Shown here piece by piece: positions 17,346-25,358 of a stretch of 64,000 nucleotides of DNA; the stretch's first letter is position 1, and each line of letters starts with the position of its first letter. The notes below the pieces were generated by a model that had not been told where the DNA came from, did not search any database, and saw only the letters and a list, made by a program, of their open reading frames with translations. The stretch is from NCBI GenBank assembly GCA_013215775.1, contig JABSQO010000002.1, forward strand, positions 1-64,000, in the 5' to 3' direction. The DNA comes from Piscirickettsiaceae bacterium (lineage in GTDB: Bacteria; Pseudomonadota; Gammaproteobacteria; Nitrosococcales; Methylophagaceae). The translations under genes and the position numbers were made by a program.

Positions 17346-18434
17346 GTGCAGTCATATCCTGTTGCCAATATTGACCTAGCTGCACTTAAACACAATCTAT
17401 TCCGGGTTAAGCAACTCGCGCCTAATAGCCAAGTCATGTCAGTGATTAAAGCAAATGCTTATGGCCATGGTATTGTCCAAGTGGCACAAGCATTATCAGA
17501 TAGTGATGCCTTTGCGGTGGCAAGACTATCAGAAGGTCTACAATTACGACAAGCAGGTATTCAGCAATCGATCGTATTATTAGAAGGCGTGATATCACAG
17601 CAAGAACTGCAACTCGCTGCTGAAAATTCACTTTCAGTTGTCTTTCATAACCAAGCACAAATTAAATTGATCAGTGAAACTAAGCTGGAAAAACCATTGA
17701 GCTTTTGTTGGTTGATGATCGAAACCGGTATGCATCGTTTAGGCATTAATATTGAAAATGTTGAAACGTCACTAGCAAGCTTAACTGCTAGTGCCTCAAT
17801 TTCAGGTCAAGTGGGTTTAATGAGTCATTTTGCCAATGCCGATTATGTGGATGATTCACGCAATCAGCAACAATTAGATAAATTACGACAGTGTGTAACC
17901 GATCAAAATAGCCCATTAAGTATCGCTAATTCCGGTGCTATTTTATCTTTTTCGGATAGTCATATGGACTGGGTTCGACCAGGCCTCATGCTCTATGGCA
18001 TCTCACCTTTCGAGAATCAATCTGCCAGTGAGTTAGGTTTAAAACCAGTGATGAAACTGGAATCGGTATTGATTGCAACTCAAGATTTGAATGTCGGCGA
18101 TCAAGTTGGCTATGGTGGAGATTGGATAATGACTGAGCCTACCCGTGTAGGGATTGTTAGTATTGGTTATGGTGATGGTTATAGTCGCAAACTTTCAAAC
18201 AATAGTTTGGTGTTGATTAATGGCAGCTTGGTGTCCGTAATAGGTCGGGTATCAATGGATATGATTGTTATTGATATATCCAATATTACTGGGATTGAGA
18301 TCAATACCGAAGTGACGTTGTGGGGAAGTGATGATCTATCTGTCGAACGGGTTGCACAATATGCTGAGACTATTCCGTATGAATTACTATGTCAGATTAG
18401 TGATCGAGTGAAGCGGAATTATCACCATGGCTAA
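17346..18434 (+). CDS. alr: Alanine racemase
   Basis: This PLP enzyme converts L- to D-alanine for peptidoglycan. The PLP-lysine block is VMSVIKANAYGHG near residue 35, with the pair MIETGMHRLG and the second-subunit Tyr block IGYGDGYSR further on, as well as VSMDMIVIDIS. Length 362 matches. The start is GTG at 17346. It follows dnaB by 2 bp and overlaps radA by 8 bp; dnaB-alr adjacency is common in gammaproteobacteria. Confidence 0.97.
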   Translation: MQSYPVANIDLAALKHNLFRVKQLAPNSQVMSVIKANAYGHGIVQVAQALSDSDAFAVARLSEGLQLRQAGIQQSIVLLEGVISQQELQLAAENSLSVVFHNQAQIKLISETKLEKPLSFCWLMIETGMHRLGINIENVETSLASLTASASISGQVGLMSHFANADYVDDSRNQQQLDKLRQCVTDQNSPLSIANSGAILSFSDSHMDWVRPGLMLYGISPFENQSASELGLKPVMKLESVLIATQDLNVGDQVGYGGDWIMTEPTRVGIVSIGYGDGYSRKLSNNSLVLINGSLVSVIGRVSMDMIVIDISNITGIEINTEVTLWGSDDLSVERVAQYAETIPYELLCQISDRVKRNYHHG

Positions 18435-19818
18435 GATTAAACGTGTTTATAGCTGTAAAGAATGTGGCGCACAAACGCCACAGTGGGCAGGGCGCTGTAG
18501 TGACTGTGGCGCATGGAATAGCTTAACAGAAGAAATTCAGACTCCAACTTCAGCAACCGGCCAGGCGGTAATAACACGCCATAGTGGTTATGCTGGCCAA
18601 CAGAAAAATGAAGTCCAATCATTAAGCCAAATCACTTCCGAAAAAGCGGTACGCTGGACTACGGGTTTGACTGAATTAGATCGGGTTTTAGGTGGTGGTT
18701 TAGTGACGGGTTCCGTCGTTTTAATTGGTGGCGATCCGGGTATTGGCAAATCGACATTGTTATTACAAGCCATGGCAATGATGGCGAAAACGAGTGGTGT
18801 TAACCCGTTATATATCAGTGGTGAAGAATCACTGCAACAAATACGATTACGAGCAGAACGGTTGCAATTAGAAAATACGCCGCTTGATTTGCTCACCGAA
18901 ACACATGTAGAACAAATGATTGCGATTGCCCAAGCGCGACAACCGCAAGTAATGGTGATTGATTCAATTCAAACTGTCTTTACTGAATTATTACAATCAG
19001 CACCAGGCACGGTGGCACAGGTGCGTGAGAGTGCCGCCCAATTAGTGCGGTTTGCCAAATCCAGTGGTACTACATTGATTTTAATTGGACATGTGACCAA
19101 ACAAGGTGCGATTGCAGGACCACGAGTATTAGAACATATGGTGGATACGGTATTGTATTTTGAGGGTGATACATCGACACGATTCAGAATACTGCGTGCG
19201 GTTAAAAACCGTTTTGGTGCAGTAAATGAATTGGGTGTGTTTGCGATGACTGAACTTGGTTTGAAAGAAGTGAGCAATCCGTCAGCTATCTTTCTATCAA
19301 GAGGCACAGAGTCACTTTCAGGTAGTGTAGTCACCGTTATTCGAGAGGGTAGTCGCCCGATGTTGGTGGAAGTACAAGCCTTGGTTGATGATAGTCCCTT
19401 GGGTAATCCAAGGCGTGTTTCAGTAGGTTTGGAGCAAAATCGACTTGCGATGTTATTAGCAATATTGCATCAACATGGTGGAATTACCTGTAGTGACCAA
19501 GACGTATTTATTAATGTTGTGGGTGGGGTGAAGCTGAGTGAAACAGGTGCTGATTTGGCGGTATTGGCAGCGGTATTATCAAGCCTAAGAAATAAACCAA
19601 TACCACAAAGTTGGATATTATTTGGTGAGGTAGGATTAACAGGTGAAATCCGACCTGTGCAAGCAGGCGAAGAACGAATTTATGACGCCGCTAAACATGG
19701 TTTCACTCATGTTATTGTACCGAAAGCGAATGCGCCTAGAAAAGCGATTAAGGGTATTAAAGTCATTCCTGTTCAGCATTTATCAGAAGCCATAGAGGCT
19801 TTAAAGCAGGCTGAGTAA
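18427..19818 (+). CDS. radA: DNA repair protein RadA
   Basis: RadA processes recombination branch structures. The N-terminal zinc ribbon CKECGAQTPQWAGRCSDCG, Walker A GGDPGIGKST, the Walker B region QVMVIDSIQTV, the RadA-specific KNRFG motif and the C-terminal Lon-like domain (DVFINVVGGVKLSETGADLA) are all present. Length 463 is normal. Its start lies in the end of alr (8-bp overlap), so it is the third gene of dnaB-alr-radA. The stop is only 1 bp from the tail of a PilZ gene on the other strand. Confidence 0.97.
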   Translation: MAKIKRVYSCKECGAQTPQWAGRCSDCGAWNSLTEEIQTPTSATGQAVITRHSGYAGQQKNEVQSLSQITSEKAVRWTTGLTELDRVLGGGLVTGSVVLIGGDPGIGKSTLLLQAMAMMAKTSGVNPLYISGEESLQQIRLRAERLQLENTPLDLLTETHVEQMIAIAQARQPQVMVIDSIQTVFTELLQSAPGTVAQVRESAAQLVRFAKSSGTTLILIGHVTKQGAIAGPRVLEHMVDTVLYFEGDTSTRFRILRAVKNRFGAVNELGVFAMTELGLKEVSNPSAIFLSRGTESLSGSVVTVIREGSRPMLVEVQALVDDSPLGNPRRVSVGLEQNRLAMLLAILHQHGGITCSDQDVFINVVGGVKLSETGADLAVLAAVLSSLRNKPIPQSWILFGEVGLTGEIRPVQAGEERIYDAAKHGFTHVIVPKANAPRKAIKGIKVIPVQHLSEAIEALKQAE

Positions 19819-19819
19819 A

Positions 19820-20197
19820 TTAATTAATTAATGCTGATAATTCGCGATGTAGTAGTGCTTCATCACCTAAATTCAGTTCGACTAATCGTTTTAAATGGGT
19901 AATGCTCTCTAAATCAATATGTTCACAGGTAAAAGCAACTGATTTTTCATCGATATGGGCTGCAGAAGCTATCATTTTAATAACGAGTTGGCTGTCGTCT
20001 AGTAATATATCAATTTGGTATTTATCATCCATTTTGCCGTACCAGCCTTCAGGTTTAACAAGTAGAATACCCTTTAGCGATATATCAATAACTTCACAGT
20101 TTAGATGCAATTCACCTTTTTCAGTATTAATATGTGCTTTAGCGTGAAACGGAATGCGACTGAAACGACGACGTTCAGCAGGGTTATTGGTTGGCAT
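19820..20197 (-). CDS. PilZ-domain protein (likely c-di-GMP receptor)
   Basis: A 125-residue single-domain PilZ protein. The two c-di-GMP-binding motifs are visible: RRRFSRIPF (RxxxR) near residue 9-15 and DISLKGILL (D/N-x-S-x-x-G) near residue 39. It therefore probably binds c-di-GMP, unlike the non-binding PilZ type of Pseudomonas; this is inference from motif retention. It is divergent from hemJ by 60 bp and convergent with radA by 1 bp. The window also holds pilins and an HD-GYP phosphodiesterase, so a common signal is plausible but unproven. Confidence 0.88.
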   Translation of the reverse strand: MPTNNPAERRRFSRIPFHAKAHINTEKGELHLNCEVIDISLKGILLVKPEGWYGKMDDKYQIDILLDDSQLVIKMIASAAHIDEKSVAFTCEHIDLESITHLKRLVELNLGDEALLHRELSALIN

Positions 20198-20257
20198 GGG
20201 CGCCTCCGTGATAGATTAATTGAATATTAACACTGATTAGTAAAAAAGGAGTAGAGC

Positions 20258-20683
20258 ATGTTGTGGGTGAAAGCCTTTCATATTATCTCGGTTGTAACAT
20301 GGTTTGCAGCGTTATTTTACCTGCCACGGCTTTTTGTCTATCACGCTATGTGTGAGGATAAGGTGGGAAGTGAACGATTTAAAATAATGGAGCTAAAATT
20401 ATATCGAGGTATTATGACACCAAGTGCAATATTGACTTTAGTCTTTGGTGGCTGGTTATTGAGTTTTTACACAGTAGAACAAATTACCATGATGCATTGG
20501 CTGCATATTAAACTACTCTTGGTCCTATTATTATTTGTTTATCATGTCTACTGTGGTCGCTTGCTTAAACAATTTAGTAATGACACCAATCATCATTCAC
20601 ACGTATTCTACCGTTGGTTTAATGAAGTACCGGTATTGGTACTTATTGCGGTGATTATCTTGGCAATTGTGAAGCCTTTCTGA
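20258..20683 (+). CDS. hemJ: Protoporphyrinogen IX oxidase HemJ
   Basis: HemJ oxidises protoporphyrinogen IX in heme synthesis. The N-terminus LWVKAFHIISVVTWFAALFYLPRLFVYH holds the conserved His and the FYLPRLFVYH signature of the family. Four hydrophobic helices are visible across 141 residues, the normal length. The gene is preceded by a GGAG site and stands alone on the plus strand. Confidence 0.93.
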   Translation: MLWVKAFHIISVVTWFAALFYLPRLFVYHAMCEDKVGSERFKIMELKLYRGIMTPSAILTLVFGGWLLSFYTVEQITMMHWLHIKLLLVLLLFVYHVYCGRLLKQFSNDTNHHSHVFYRWFNEVPVLVLIAVIILAIVKPF

Positions 20684-20732
20684 ACAAAGGTGACCGACCC
20701 CTTCAATTTTTGAGGGATCAATAGCGTCTATA

Positions 20733-21308
20733 TTAGTCCGTATATTCGAATATCTTCACCACACGTTGCACACCAGCAGAGTTAGTAACGATATTTAGGG
20801 CGTCTTGAGCTTCTGTACGGCTGACAATACCCATTAAATAGACGATACCGTGTTCGGTAACAACTTTGATAAAGAAGGGGTTAATTTCGTCGCTCGTTGT
20901 GAATTTAGCTTTAATTTTTGATGTAATCCAAGTGTCACTACTGCGTGATGGTAATGCGCTTGGTGCCGCAATAATCAATTCATTGTGGATGCGGCGAACT
21001 TTAGAGATAGCTTTTACTTCTGCCGTGATTTTTTGTTTTAGTTCTTCGGTCAATGTTTCACCTGTGATCAGTACAATGCCGTTATAACTAGTGACATTAA
21101 TATGACTTTGGTCATAGATTTCTTTATTGGAAAATAAGGAATAAGATGCCTTAAATTCAATTCCTTGGTCATCAATGACTGCGCCAGCAGAACGGCGGTC
21201 ATGTATAAGTGCTGCGCCTGTTGCACCACCTGTGACGACAGCTGTAGCACAGCCCTGCAATAAAATAATAGGAATCAATAGTAATAAAACAAATTTGATA
21301 TTTGACAT
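20733..21308 (-). CDS. BON-domain outer-membrane lipoprotein, DolP/YraP-like
   Basis: The protein begins MSNIKFVLLLLIPIILLQGC, a lipoprotein signal with Cys20, and carries two BON domains (residues ~50-110 with GIVLITGETL, ~125-190 with GIVYLMGIVS). E. coli DolP has the same layout and supports outer-membrane integrity. I use the ATG at 21308 (191 aa) because GAG lies 8 bp upstream; the track's ATG at 21314 is almost on top of it. The order dolP-yraN-lpoA facing rsmI is the E. coli order except that diaA is missing. Confidence 0.88.
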   Translation of the reverse strand: MSNIKFVLLLLIPIILLQGCATAVVTGGATGAALIHDRRSAGAVIDDQGIEFKASYSLFSNKEIYDQSHINVTSYNGIVLITGETLTEELKQKITAEVKAISKVRRIHNELIIAAPSALPSRSSDTWITSKIKAKFTTSDEINPFFIKVVTEHGIVYLMGIVSRTEAQDALNIVTNSAGVQRVVKIFEYTD

Positions 21309-21370
21309 TGTCATATCTCGTTAGAATCGAAGTGGTTATTATCACCGGATAGTGAGCACTTGGCTACTAT

Positions 21371-21733
21371 TTAATATGTCATTTGAAAAGCATTTTTCAC
21401 CCAGACAATGTCGGTAGTATTATCGTTTGAGCTTATGGCTACTACATCGAAACGATATTCTAAAGAGTCCGATTCATTCTGCTGAAGATAATGTTGTGCG
21501 GTCTGTATGATGCGTAATTGTTTCTGATGATTAACACTTTCTAACGCGGTGCCAAATCGTGCAGACTTTCGATAACGTACTTCAACAAAGATCAGCGTGT
21601 CATCATCACGCATAATTAAATCAATTTCACCACGACGACTACGATAGTTTTGAGTAACTATGATGAGTCCTGCATTTTCCAGATGTCTTAACGCTAACAA
21701 TTCAGCCTGATCGCCAATGTCTTTTGAAGACAT
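21371..21733 (-). CDS. yraN: YraN family (UPF0102) endonuclease-like protein
   Basis: A 120-residue protein with the UPF0102 pattern: GDQAELLALRHLENAGLIIVTQNYRSRRGEIDLIMRDDDTLIFVEVRYR. The GEIDLI...FVEV(K/R) arrangement is a PD-(D/E)xK nuclease-like active site, although no activity is established. Its start codon shares a base with the lpoA stop codon, so the pair is translationally linked. A 62-bp gap follows to the BON gene; diaA, usual here, is absent. Confidence 0.92.
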   Translation of the reverse strand: MSSKDIGDQAELLALRHLENAGLIIVTQNYRSRRGEIDLIMRDDDTLIFVEVRYRKSARFGTALESVNHQKQLRIIQTAQHYLQQNESDSLEYRFDVVAISSNDNTTDIVWVKNAFQMTY

Positions 21734-23613
21734 TACTGAATACTGTTTTCGGCGCTTGGCGCTAAGAGTTTAATCTTCCCTTTACTAAAGGTGGCCCAGG
21801 GTGTTTCTCGGTTGATATGTCCAGCCTCATTGATTGATAACTTGCCCGTTGCACCTTGGAAGGTCAAGCTTGTAGACCGGCTCAACCCATTTAATTTAGA
21901 AATTAATCGGTATGAATCTGCACCTAAAGCATAAAGACGGATATAACGATCGAAGTGTTCTGGTGGGTTATTGTGTAATGCGATATAGGCAGAATCATTG
22001 AAGGCAATATTGTTAAATACCCAAGGAATATCATTAATAATAAGACCGTTAATATCAATATCCTGTTGGCTGTTCTCATGGCCAGAATATGCGTGAGATG
22101 TCGCAATGACAGGAAGTGAACTTGAACGATGGAATTTTAACTGTGGTAATAATTGTCGTGCTTTTAATGGCCGAGCAACAAGGAAAAGAAAATCAATGTC
22201 TTGACGTCGGCGAGGTTCAAACTCGACGGATATGCCCAGCGTTTGTTTCAAAGATCGGTAGCGTTGCTTGCTTGCAGCTAAGCCCAGCAACGGGGTAATG
22301 ATAGATGAAAAATCATTATTAGATGCGTTGTAGTGGGCACTATTGAGTAAAACACCACCATTATTTAACCATTGGTCAGTAAAGGCGGATGAGACTCGGT
22401 CACCCCATGCATCGGATGGAGAAATAATAACAGCACGTTCATAGCCTTGCTCTATCGCGTAATTTGCAGCTGAAATCGCGTCATCTTCAGGGGCAAGACC
22501 AAATTGGAATAAATTTTCTTTTTGTAACTGGTTAGTGAGACGGTTTAATGCTAATACCGGGATAGGTAATGATTCTGCTTCGGACAAGATCCGAATAGAT
22601 TCTTTATCTAAAGGGCCAATAGCAAGATTAGCATTGAGTTCAACCGCTTGTTGATATTGTTGCCAGACATTACTTGTCCCAGTATTGCTATCCGTTACAA
22701 CATCAAAAAAGTGTAATCGAGTATTTGATTGAGCAGCATAATGAGCAGCTACAATGCCCTGTTTAATTGCTTGGGCGGCGGTTGCATACGGACCAGTAGT
22801 TGGTAATAGGATGGCAATGTCATTTAGTTGTTGTGGCAGTCGAGTCCCTGTTGAGACGCTTTTTTTATACAGTGCAGGATTAGCAGGATGATTTGGATAA
22901 TTTCTACGCCAATCTTCTAAGGCAACAATCATTGCATCAGGATTGTTTTGATACGACTTGATAGCATAAGCCAATGCAAACCAACCACTATCCACAGCCG
23001 GTGGAATACCAGGATTAAATAAATCTAATGATGGAGGCGTTAACATCATTAATGCCTGCCAAAGTGCTTGTTGATTTTGTTCGCGTTCAAAGTCAGGTAG
23101 CAATAATGCTAACTCAATATGACTATTTGCCTTTTCTAACCAATTTTCGGTGAATTCATAGGCGCGAATCCTTAGTTCAAGAATACTTTTCTGCTGCTGC
23201 TCTGTTGCATTATTGATGTCATAGGGATCAAGCGCTGCTAATGCGTGTTCGGCTTCAGATTGACTTAATGCGATATCGGCCTCTAATATTGCGGCATCAA
23301 ATTGTTTTGCTACACTTAATAGTGAACGATTAACATTGGTCAAACTACGGTCAGCCTGATCAAGTTGATTAGCTTGCCAAAAGGCCAAGGCGGCACGTAA
23401 ATAAAAGTGCGCTTGCTGTTGATCGGTTGATGTTTCTGCTAAGTCGAGATATTGTTGTGCAGCAGCGAGAAAGTCCCCAGTTCTCTCTGCCTGCTCTGCT
23501 TCCATGATGGCTGAACTATCAGGTTGTGCTGGTATTATCGTTCCAGTTGGCTGGCAGGCACTGAGCATGAAAGTAGCAACAATCAGTAAGGGTAAATAAG
23601 TTCGCAGAGTCAT
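21733..23613 (-). CDS. lpoA: Penicillin-binding protein activator LpoA
   Basis: LpoA is an outer-membrane lipoprotein that reaches the periplasmic PBP1A and stimulates peptidoglycan synthesis. The lipobox LSAC gives Cys20. An N-terminal TPR-like helical half (to ~240; AGRTLA-like repeats such as AAQQYLDLAE) is followed by a periplasmic-binding-protein-like half starting at LPQQLNDIAILLPTTGPYATAAQAIKQG. The length of 626 residues is near E. coli's 678. It is divergent from rsmI as in E. coli. Confidence 0.93.
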   Translation of the reverse strand: MTLRTYLPLLIVATFMLSACQPTGTIIPAQPDSSAIMEAEQAERTGDFLAAAQQYLDLAETSTDQQQAHFYLRAALAFWQANQLDQADRSLTNVNRSLLSVAKQFDAAILEADIALSQSEAEHALAALDPYDINNATEQQQKSILELRIRAYEFTENWLEKANSHIELALLLPDFEREQNQQALWQALMMLTPPSLDLFNPGIPPAVDSGWFALAYAIKSYQNNPDAMIVALEDWRRNYPNHPANPALYKKSVSTGTRLPQQLNDIAILLPTTGPYATAAQAIKQGIVAAHYAAQSNTRLHFFDVVTDSNTGTSNVWQQYQQAVELNANLAIGPLDKESIRILSEAESLPIPVLALNRLTNQLQKENLFQFGLAPEDDAISAANYAIEQGYERAVIISPSDAWGDRVSSAFTDQWLNNGGVLLNSAHYNASNNDFSSIITPLLGLAASKQRYRSLKQTLGISVEFEPRRRQDIDFLFLVARPLKARQLLPQLKFHRSSSLPVIATSHAYSGHENSQQDIDINGLIINDIPWVFNNIAFNDSAYIALHNNPPEHFDRYIRLYALGADSYRLISKLNGLSRSTSLTFQGATGKLSINEAGHINRETPWATFSKGKIKLLAPSAENSIQ

Positions 23614-23704
23614 AGTTTGTATCTATGGTGGATAATATAAGGAAACATCTTACCTGTTAGCGTATATTACGACCAGAACTGAATAATTAATAAGGTTGTC
23701 CTTG

Positions 23705-24553
23705 GTGTCAGACAATGAAACAGCAACGCTATACATCGTTGCCACTCCTATCGGTAATTTATCAGATATATCACAGCGTGCGATTGATATTTTGCAACAT
23801 GTCGCCGTGATTGCTGCCGAAGATACACGGCATAGTGGGCATTTGTTGCAACACCATTTAATTAGCACTCCAACAGTTTCATTGCATGAGCATAATGAAC
23901 AACAACGCAGTGAAACACTATTACTCAGACTGCAACAAGGAGAATCAGTTGCACTCATTAGTGATGCTGGTACGCCATTGATTAGTGATCCTGGCTATCG
24001 ATTAGTTTCCCTTATCAGAGAACATAATATTCCAGTTGTACCGGTACCAGGAAGTTGTGCCTTAATTGCAGCTTTGTCAGCATCTGGATTACCATCAGAT
24101 AGTTTCGCTTTTGAAGGTTTTTTGCCAGCGAAACAAGGCGCTCGCCAACAGGCATTACAAAATCTCATTGCAGAAACACGAACCTTAATATTTTATGAAA
24201 GCCCGCGCCGTTTACAGGCATCATTACAAGATATGGTGACTGTATTTGGAGAGGAACGTCGCGGATGTTTAGCGCGCGAGTTAACTAAATTACATGAAAC
24301 CATCATGACTAAACCATTAGCTGAGCTGTTAGATTGGGTGACTAATGATAGTAATCAACAACGTGGTGAATGTGTGGTTCTGATACAGGGTGCGGCTAAG
24401 CAACAAGAGTCTGATGAAGCAGAAATAAATCGTGTGCTGACAGTGCTGTTAAAAGAATTGCCAACAAAACGTGCAGCAGTGGTTGCCACCTCACTATTAT
24501 CAGTCAGTAAAAATAAAGCCTATGACATGGCATTGAAACTTCAACAAAAATAA
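23705..24553 (+). CDS. rsmI: 16S rRNA (cytidine-2'-O-)-methyltransferase RsmI
   Basis: RsmI methylates C1402 in the 16S decoding centre. The tetrapyrrole-methylase fold is seen in TLYIVATPIGNLSDISQRA, AAEDTRHSGHLLQ, SDAGTPLISDPGY, the motif GLPSDSFAFEGFLP and YESPRRL. The start is uncertain among TTG 23696, TTG 23702 and GTG 23705; AAGG at 23692 favours the last two. The rnpB RNA gene starts 24 bp after the stop. Confidence 0.94.
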   Translation: MSDNETATLYIVATPIGNLSDISQRAIDILQHVAVIAAEDTRHSGHLLQHHLISTPTVSLHEHNEQQRSETLLLRLQQGESVALISDAGTPLISDPGYRLVSLIREHNIPVVPVPGSCALIAALSASGLPSDSFAFEGFLPAKQGARQQALQNLIAETRTLIFYESPRRLQASLQDMVTVFGEERRGCLARELTKLHETIMTKPLAELLDWVTNDSNQQRGECVVLIQGAAKQQESDEAEINRVLTVLLKELPTKRAAVVATSLLSVSKNKAYDMALKLQQK

Positions 24554-24577
24554 TGATGTTGGGTTAAAATTCACACT

Positions 24578-24932
24578 TGAGATGGCCAGGCAATCGCGTT
24601 GTTAGCATGACTAGCAATGAGGAAAGTCCGGGCTCCAATGGGCAGGGTGCCAGATAACGTCTGGAAAGCGTGAGCTTATGGCAAGTGCCACAGAAAATAT
24701 ACCGCCTAATTCGTTAGGTAAGGGTGAAATGGTGCGGTAAGAGCGCACCGCGCAGCTGGTAACAGTTGTGGCAGGGTAAACCCCACCTGGAGCAAGACCA
24801 AATAGAAGAGCAGTTTACTTCGGTAAACAGATACGGCCCGTATCGTTCTTGGGTAGGTTGCTTGAGGCAAGCGGTGACGTTTGTCCCAGATGAATGATTG
24901 TCCTCGACAGAACCCGGCTTATGGCCATCTCA
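24578..24932 (+). ncRNA. rnpB: RNase P RNA (bacterial type A)
   Basis: The catalytic RNA of RNase P, which removes tRNA 5' leaders. The helix P1 is formed by TGAGATGGCCA at 24578 and TGGCCATCTCA at 24922-24932. Signature regions are present in order: GAGGAAAGTCCGGGCTCC, CAGGGTGCCAG, GTAAACCCCACCTGGAGCAAG, and near the 3' end TGAATGATTGTCCTCGACAG. A TAAAAT -10 box at 24565-24570 fits a start near 24578, and TTTTT just after P1 fits termination. This copy is complete; a second, decayed copy of its last ~61 nt lies at 32175. Confidence 0.97.
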
Positions 24933-24937
24933 TTTTT
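24877..24937 (+). repeat. Left copy of rnpB 3'-end direct repeat (candidate attL)
   Basis: ACGTTTGTCCCAGATGAATG...TTTTT, the end of intact rnpB, aligns without gaps to 32175-32235 with about 53 of 61 identities counted by eye. Two such copies in the same orientation bound the signalling cassette, as expected for integration into an RNA gene 3' end. Confidence 0.75.
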
Positions 24938-25310
24938 CTTATTAGCCTTAGGATATCAGTGAGCTAGTTTTCTTCTACTATGAGAGGCTAACTTTTGGCA
25001 CACAGCTATCTCACTTTAGGGGCGATATATTATTTTCGTTATCGTTGCCAGCGCATCATGATAAGAGCGTGAATTCTAAAGAGGTTAAGGGACTTAAGGT
25101 TCCTCGGCTTTACGGTTGTGCCAGTTCGATTCCGTCCCTAGTAGCAAATATGAAAGTCATAATACTAAACGTTGCTAAGGCTTTTGAGTCCATACATCAC
25201 CTCCCAATTTGATATATCTATCACTCCACTCTCAATCATCCACAAAAGATCAACTCAAGCTAAATACTTTTTTGACTAAAGTACTTGGACAATGTACGCT
25301 CTCGCAAAAA
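24938..25310. other. Gene-free stretch after rnpB
   Basis: No protein gene on either strand is convincing here. Its only recognisable content is the tRNA-Leu-like relic at 25065-25146, with a TTGACT sequence at 25272 that may be a -35 element without a clear -10. The stretch is the left border of the proposed island. Confidence 0.6.
25065..25146 (+). pseudogene. tRNA-Leu(UAA)-like relic
   Basis: The block AGGGACTTAAGGTTCCT has the shape of a tRNA anticodon arm with loop CTTAAGG, anticodon TAA (Leu). It is followed by a long variable arm CGGCTTTACGGTTG, then TGTGCCAGTTCGATTCC like a T-arm, and ends near TAGTAGCA rather than CCA. Upstream GCGTGAATTCTAAAGAGGTT resembles a D-arm. The T-stem and acceptor stem do not pair, so a functional tRNA is unlikely. 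The 3' half is best kept, as in attachment-site tRNA fragments. Confidence 0.55.
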
Positions 25311-25346
25311 CAGAAATAGCAGAAATAGCAGAAATAGCAGAAATAA
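25311..25346. repeat. Four tandem copies of a 9-bp unit
   Basis: CAGAAATAG occurs four times head to tail, the last ending in A (CAGAAATAA), directly upstream of the GTG start of the HTH-receiver gene. It sits between any promoter and the ribosome site, so copy-number change could alter the leader but not a reading frame. Confidence 0.9.
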
Positions 25347-25358
25347 CGGAAACGCATA

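Noticed and set aside
25065-25146. Functional tRNA-Leu
   Set aside because: The T stem has mismatches, the acceptor stem cannot pair and the 3' end is not CCA, so it is called a relic.
25311-25346. Possible CRISPR array
   Set aside because: Units are 9 bp and contiguous without spacers; no cas gene is in the window.
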